Shown here: positions 58,985 through 64,000 of the stretch, piece after piece
Numbering within the stretch: the first letter of the stretch is position 1
How the letters are laid out: every line of letters starts with the position of its first letter
NCBI GenBank assembly: GCA_037962975.1
Contig: CM075676.1
Location: 94,434,001-94,498,000 of the forward strand
Origin: Clitoria ternatea
Lineage: Eukaryota > Streptophyta > Magnoliopsida > Fabales > Fabaceae
Length of the DNA: 64,000 nt
Direction of reading: 5' to 3'
Translations under genes and position numbers: made by a program
Notes under the pieces: generated by a model
What the model saw: the letters and a program-made list of their open reading frames with translations, nothing else
What the model was told of the DNA's origin: nothing
Databases searched by the model: none

Positions 58985-61900
58985 AAAAACAAAAAAGAGA
59001 AGAAAATGGATTAAATTGGCGTGCCTTTGAGTAATTACAATTTCGTGTGTAGGATATATATACATAGGGTGACCCTATTATCCTCTCTATTTAATTTGGC
59101 TTTCAATATTGTTATTTCAGCCAATTATTACCATAGACCCATGTTTGTATCCAAGGCAATGACATGGTTTTTTAATCACACATAACAAAGTAATCTTTTC
59201 CTGAGAAAAAAAATATATTAATATACTAGATTCTTTCCATAACATTCTAATTTTATTCATATTTAAATTTAAACTCTAAAACATTCTGTAATATAACATT
59301 TAGTTTATTCTAATTTTTTAAAGCATCAAAAAAATATTAGTTATGATATTTTTCAAAACAAACAAAGTAAACATAGAGAGCAACATTAAATATTTTTAAA
59401 ATTGATGTGTTTTGTTTTATAAATAGAATTACTTTTTTATCTTTGTCTTATAAATAAGGCTTGAGTAAGTATAAGTAAATAAGTTTAATATTTTTATTTT
59501 GGAAAAGGTTTTGTTTTTAATATTTGTTTCCATCTTTAATTACAAAACATTGAAAGTAATATTTTAAAAAAATTTATGCAAAGTAGGAAATAAACGATAC
59601 AGATGACACTTTTGTAATTAAAAATAAAAATATTGATTTAACAAATTTTGAGAAAAACATAATATTATAATAGAGCTAACTCTTTTAACAAAATTTGTAA
59701 TGAGATTTACTAAACATAATTTTGACTATTTTTTTAAAATCATATTTAAATTCAAGTTTGATAAAATTACTGAGACACAAAACTCTTTTTATTAAGATTT
59801 AACGCAATTATCCTTACCACCTAATATTCTTTTTATGAAAAAGAATTTAGATAGCTTCAGTCCGGAAACTAATATATCTATATGTGTGAATAAAAAAAAA
59901 ACCCGATGGTGATAGAAGTTTCTAATGCCTTGTGAATATTTATTCTTTCTTATTACGAAGAGAGATGCGTGTTTCATGACTAGTAGTTTAATTAGTGATG
60001 TAATGAAATATGTTGGTAATATTTAATATCTTGTTTGCTTAATTTCTTTCTCTGGTTATATAATTCAAAGAAATGTATGTTTCTAGAAGAAAAGGAGAAA
60101 ATGGAGGGAAGCATTAATTGAAGGTGATGATATGTTGAATTTGGGTGAGTTCAGGTGATAAATAACTCAATTAATATTAATCAAATGTAATTTATTTTAA
60201 ATAATTTTGATCAAATAAACTCATGGTTTTATCATGTTTCGAGTGAGCGATTTTGGTTAAGTTTAAATGGGTAATTTCGATTTAAACTTATAATGAATTA
60301 AATTTATTTTATGACCTAAATTTAATTTTGTATTTTTTTTATGAATTTTATAGAAAAAATGATTTAATACCTACTACATTATCACACTATGTACTATATA
60401 TATTTCACATAATCACATGATAAAAAACTTAAAATGTAATTAAAATAAAAAGACTATAATAAGATCCGATAAGATACGGTTAATTCAGTTAATAAAAATA
60501 TAAAATGTAACTGGATGACATGTAGATGTAATACGCAGCGTAGCATTAACCCCTATGTGAGTTTGTGAGATTGGTGGCATAGTAGATACAGATATAGGCA
60601 TGTCCAACAATGGTAATGGTTCAGGTAAACTACTTTGCATTTATGATAGAAAACGAGCTGTAATGAAAAACCAAACTCATATTTATTGTATCACCGCCCC
60701 GATTAATGAAATGTCTCTGGATTTTGGAACCCACTGTGAGATTAGTTCAAACCATTCATTATTATTACTTTTTAAATCAAATTATAATAACTCTTTTATA
60801 CACTTTTCAAAAGTTTATGTTAGTTGGTCCATCCAATTAACAATTAGTACAAGTTTCCATGTTGTAAAGAAAATTGGATGAGGGAATCAATGAAATCCTA
60901 CATGACACATGCTTGTTTTTTTTGTTACAACATGACATATGCTTTGTATATCATCACATTTAATTCTCCTAATTATTTCTTCTTTTTCCTCCTTTTTTTT
61001 TTTTAATATTACCAAGAACTTGATTCGTTTTCCTGGTCTCTTGTACAAAAATGGAGATTAAGTTCGTTTTTGTTACGATTTTAATGAGTGCTTTTAAGGT
61101 GGCGACGGAAAACACACCAGCGCTGGCGAAGCGATTTTAATTTCCCCCCCCCCTAAAAAGTATTGATGGGTCCCACAATTTTAGATTCTCTCACTATCAA
61201 AATTTGATCGCAGCCCTTGACCCAAATCTACTTATATGATATATTCTATAATAATATCATTATTTATATGATATTATAAATATAAAAATTTATATAGAAT
61301 TTCTTAAAATACAAAAAAATAAAATATATGAATATTTTATTATACCGTTATTTAGAAATAAGGTCTTTGAATAATTTCACTTATTTTATATCTATATTTA
61401 CTTTTTAAATTGTATATCTTATTTAGTTATTTTAAAATTATTAAATAATATAACTTTTTTTTTATCTCTTTGGAATATCCGGCACTAAACATAGTGACTA
61501 ATCTTTCATGAAAATTAAACTCATATAAAGCGGCTTTTGGGGATAATAAAATATCGTTTCATTCTCATTAATAAGGATAGACCCTCCATACATAATCAAC
61601 GGAAAAAGTAAATTATCTCTATGCAATACCTTATGATTAAATATTAATGCAACTGTTTTTTTAAAATTTGTGCATATTATTGCATTACAAATACTTATAT
61701 ACTTTTTAAAAAGTTTAATATGTATTTTAAAGTCTTTTTAATTGTCATTTTTATATTTCTGTATAAATTAAATTATTTTTTTTCGTATATTGTTCATATT
61801 TCTCTTTTTATTTTTAATAGTTATGAATTATTTTATTACTTTATTTTTTAAATTAGTTTATTATATTAATTTCTTAAATTAAAATTTAGTTCATTTGTAA

Positions 61901-64000
61901 TATTTTGAAATTTTATTATTGTAATTGTTTTTAACATTATAATTATATTTTTTAAGATGTTAATTTTATAGTTGGAATAAAATGTTTTTGAGACTAGATT
62001 TATTTTTATGTATGAATTTGTGAGAAAACGTTTATGTATAAAATTAATATTAAATTGGCTCAATAATAAAATATTTTGAGACTATATTATTTTTACTAAA
62101 AATTTCTAACTAACATTTTTTTTATTATATTTTATATTGATTTTATAAAACTAATAAAAAAATATTTCTTCTATGTTATAGCAAGAAAGATTAATTGAAA
62201 TATTTCATGAGGGTGTTTGTAGCAGGGTTTTGTTAATGCAGTTTTGAATTTCAATTTTAAGCACTAAATATTTAGACGTAGATAATAAAAAACACTAAAA
62301 TATTATAAAATCAATTTATAACTCAAAACCTGAAGTTATAACTCAATCATTTTATAATTCGATAGTAATTAGTTAAAAATAGATTGATATTGTGAAGGTC
62401 TTAAAAAAATCACCTGAGGGTGACAAATAAAATCAGGTTTTGAAAGATTTAAGTCTAACTCACTTCAAATTAACATGTCATAAGCATGATAGTCAATTAA
62501 AGACTTATTTTTTTAGGTCCGACCTAACAAATTTTAAAGGTCTAGTCTATTTATAAATATATTAATTGATGTTTATAATAAAATTTACAAAAGGACATAA
62601 GTTCTACCAATCTAAATAGGCCAGTGAGCTTACTATTATAAATAAATGTGTTTATTAACATAAATTGCATAAATTGGTTGAATACACCTGATTTTAAATC
62701 AAATTATACCAATACAATTTCTCTTTACAAAACGAATTAAATTGAAAATAATCACACAAACTCACATCAACAACCACACATTAAATAGTAAAAACCACGT
62801 TAATTAATCCAAGTCTGGGTCTTAAATTCAAAGTCAAATTAAGCGGTAAAACATGGAACATAACAATTAAATAGTCTCACATGTTGGACTTTAAAGACTT
62901 TTTAGAAATTATGCAGTGACCTATTTACTTAAATAAGCTCTTTGAAAAACTTAAATCTAACATCCGATCCAACAAACCTAACTTATGTACGTTTTAAATG
63001 GGTTTGGTTATAAACTTCGACGGACGACTTAACTCATTGACATCCTTATACTTTATATAATAATAGATATATAATTTATTGTCAAAAAATACTTCGAACA
63101 ATTATAAAAATATTTATTTAATTTACAAATATTAAGAAAATTGATTAGTTTAGTTAAAATCATTAACTCTGCTTAGAATTAAAAGTATTTTTCCAAAATG
63201 ACCCTTAAGATCATCAGGAATACTATTTTTCCTTCCCCACCAGTTATCTCTTAATTATAGTTAATGACTTGTATCCCATATAAAAAGGCAAAGTCGATAA
63301 GAAAAGAAATAATTTTTGTGTTAGTCAATTATAATACAAAATATAAATATTTTAAGTAATATAATTTATTTTTTTAAAACTCTAATGAAAATTACTTATT
63401 TAATAAAAATATTTTAATTTAAAAATAATTAATAATATGAAAATCAAAAAGGACCCTTATAAAAATTCTTATATTTACGTAGGAAGGTAGTTGTAAATTA
63501 TGCGATGGACAACAATAAGAAAGGTCTTTGCAAAAAGGGATTTTGTCACTTTAAAAAAGAGACGGAAGCAAGGAATAGCATATAGCAAATCAAGACCGTT
63601 TGTTTTAAAATATATTACATCAATGGTGGAGATTCTTTTGTAAAACACTTCACCATTGTAAGCGAACACGATTTTGATGTACACTTTGTTTCTTAAGCTG
63701 GAAACTGGTTGATGAGGCAACGCTTCCATGTGCCACTGTCCATAATTGGGTGGACCTGACAAATTCATAATCCAAAAGGGACAAATTAATTTTGTGCAAT
63801 TCTTTATCTATTTTTGTTACTTTTGATTAACGATTTTTCTTACATGTTATGAAATTAAAATTATAAAATTTATATTAAAATTTGTGATAGACTTAATATT
63901 AAAAATCACAAGAGGATTGTTTTTACGTTAATTTTAAATAAAAAATTTCACTCTTAATTTTTTAATATCTGCCCAAAGACATACATTGCAAAGAATCGTT
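58985..64000. other. A/T-rich intergenic DNA, no supported gene
   Basis: No recognisable coding region. 62400-63050 contains motifs such as GGTCCGACCTAACAAATTTT and ATGGGTTTGGTTATAAACTT that look like old transposon DNA. A minus-strand ORF at 63475-63768 begins MNLSGPPNYGQWHMEALPHQ and has a less biased composition at its 5' end. It could be a piece of a gene, but nothing identifies it. The ORF at 60600-60881 is unsupported. Confidence 0.4.

Noticed and set aside
60600..60881. 93-codon ORF in the right intergenic region
   Set aside because: No domain, promoter or homology that I can recognise.

Overview
The window looks like a gene-poor, AT-rich stretch of a dicot plant nuclear genome. The evidence is spliced genes with GT-AG introns, plant-type receptor-like kinases, Ty3/gypsy and Ty1/copia retrotransposons primed by tRNA-iMet, MITEs and long (TA)n tracts. 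The repeat style suggests a legume, but that is inference. Roughly half of the first 40 kb is transposon sequence.

Layout. 1-11079 is a minus-strand Ty3/gypsy element of the Tekay/Del chromovirus type. It has LTRs of about 3.6 kb; the left LTR is cut by the window edge, and gag-pol is broken by five stops and one frameshift. This element sits inside the reverse transcriptase region of an older plus-strand Ty1/copia element, whose 3' half (11080-12900) survives with a 160-bp LTR. Next come a foldback MITE (13036-13341), a three-exon gene for a 128-aa plant protein of unknown function (14260-16446) and an LRK10L-type kinase pseudogene (18547-19888). 23176-32833 is a complete non-autonomous LTR element (LARD type) with 3.5-kb LTRs, PBS, PPT and a 5-bp target duplication. 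Its 2.6-kb interior has no gag-pol. 32.8-40.2 kb is intergenic DNA with an LTR relic, hAT-like MITEs and a minus-strand coding relic resembling the antisense ORFs of Tat-lineage retrotransposons. 40601-49235 is an intact 15-exon gene for an 800-aa WDR75/UTP17-type WD-repeat protein. 53930-58739 (minus) is an intact 7-exon class VI receptor-like cytoplasmic kinase gene whose last exon lies 3 kb from the rest. The two intact genes converge. 59-64 kb is AT-rich with no supported gene.

The most interesting candidate is inside the LARD. On the antisense strand there is a compact, complete-looking transcription unit: four AACGG (MSA-like, MYB3R-type) motifs in 41 bp, a TATA box, a 49-codon ORF for a single-pass membrane peptide, and an AATAAA signal. 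The LARD also shares its LTR start, PBS type and pre-PPT block with the Tekay-type element at the left, so that family may be its mobilising partner.
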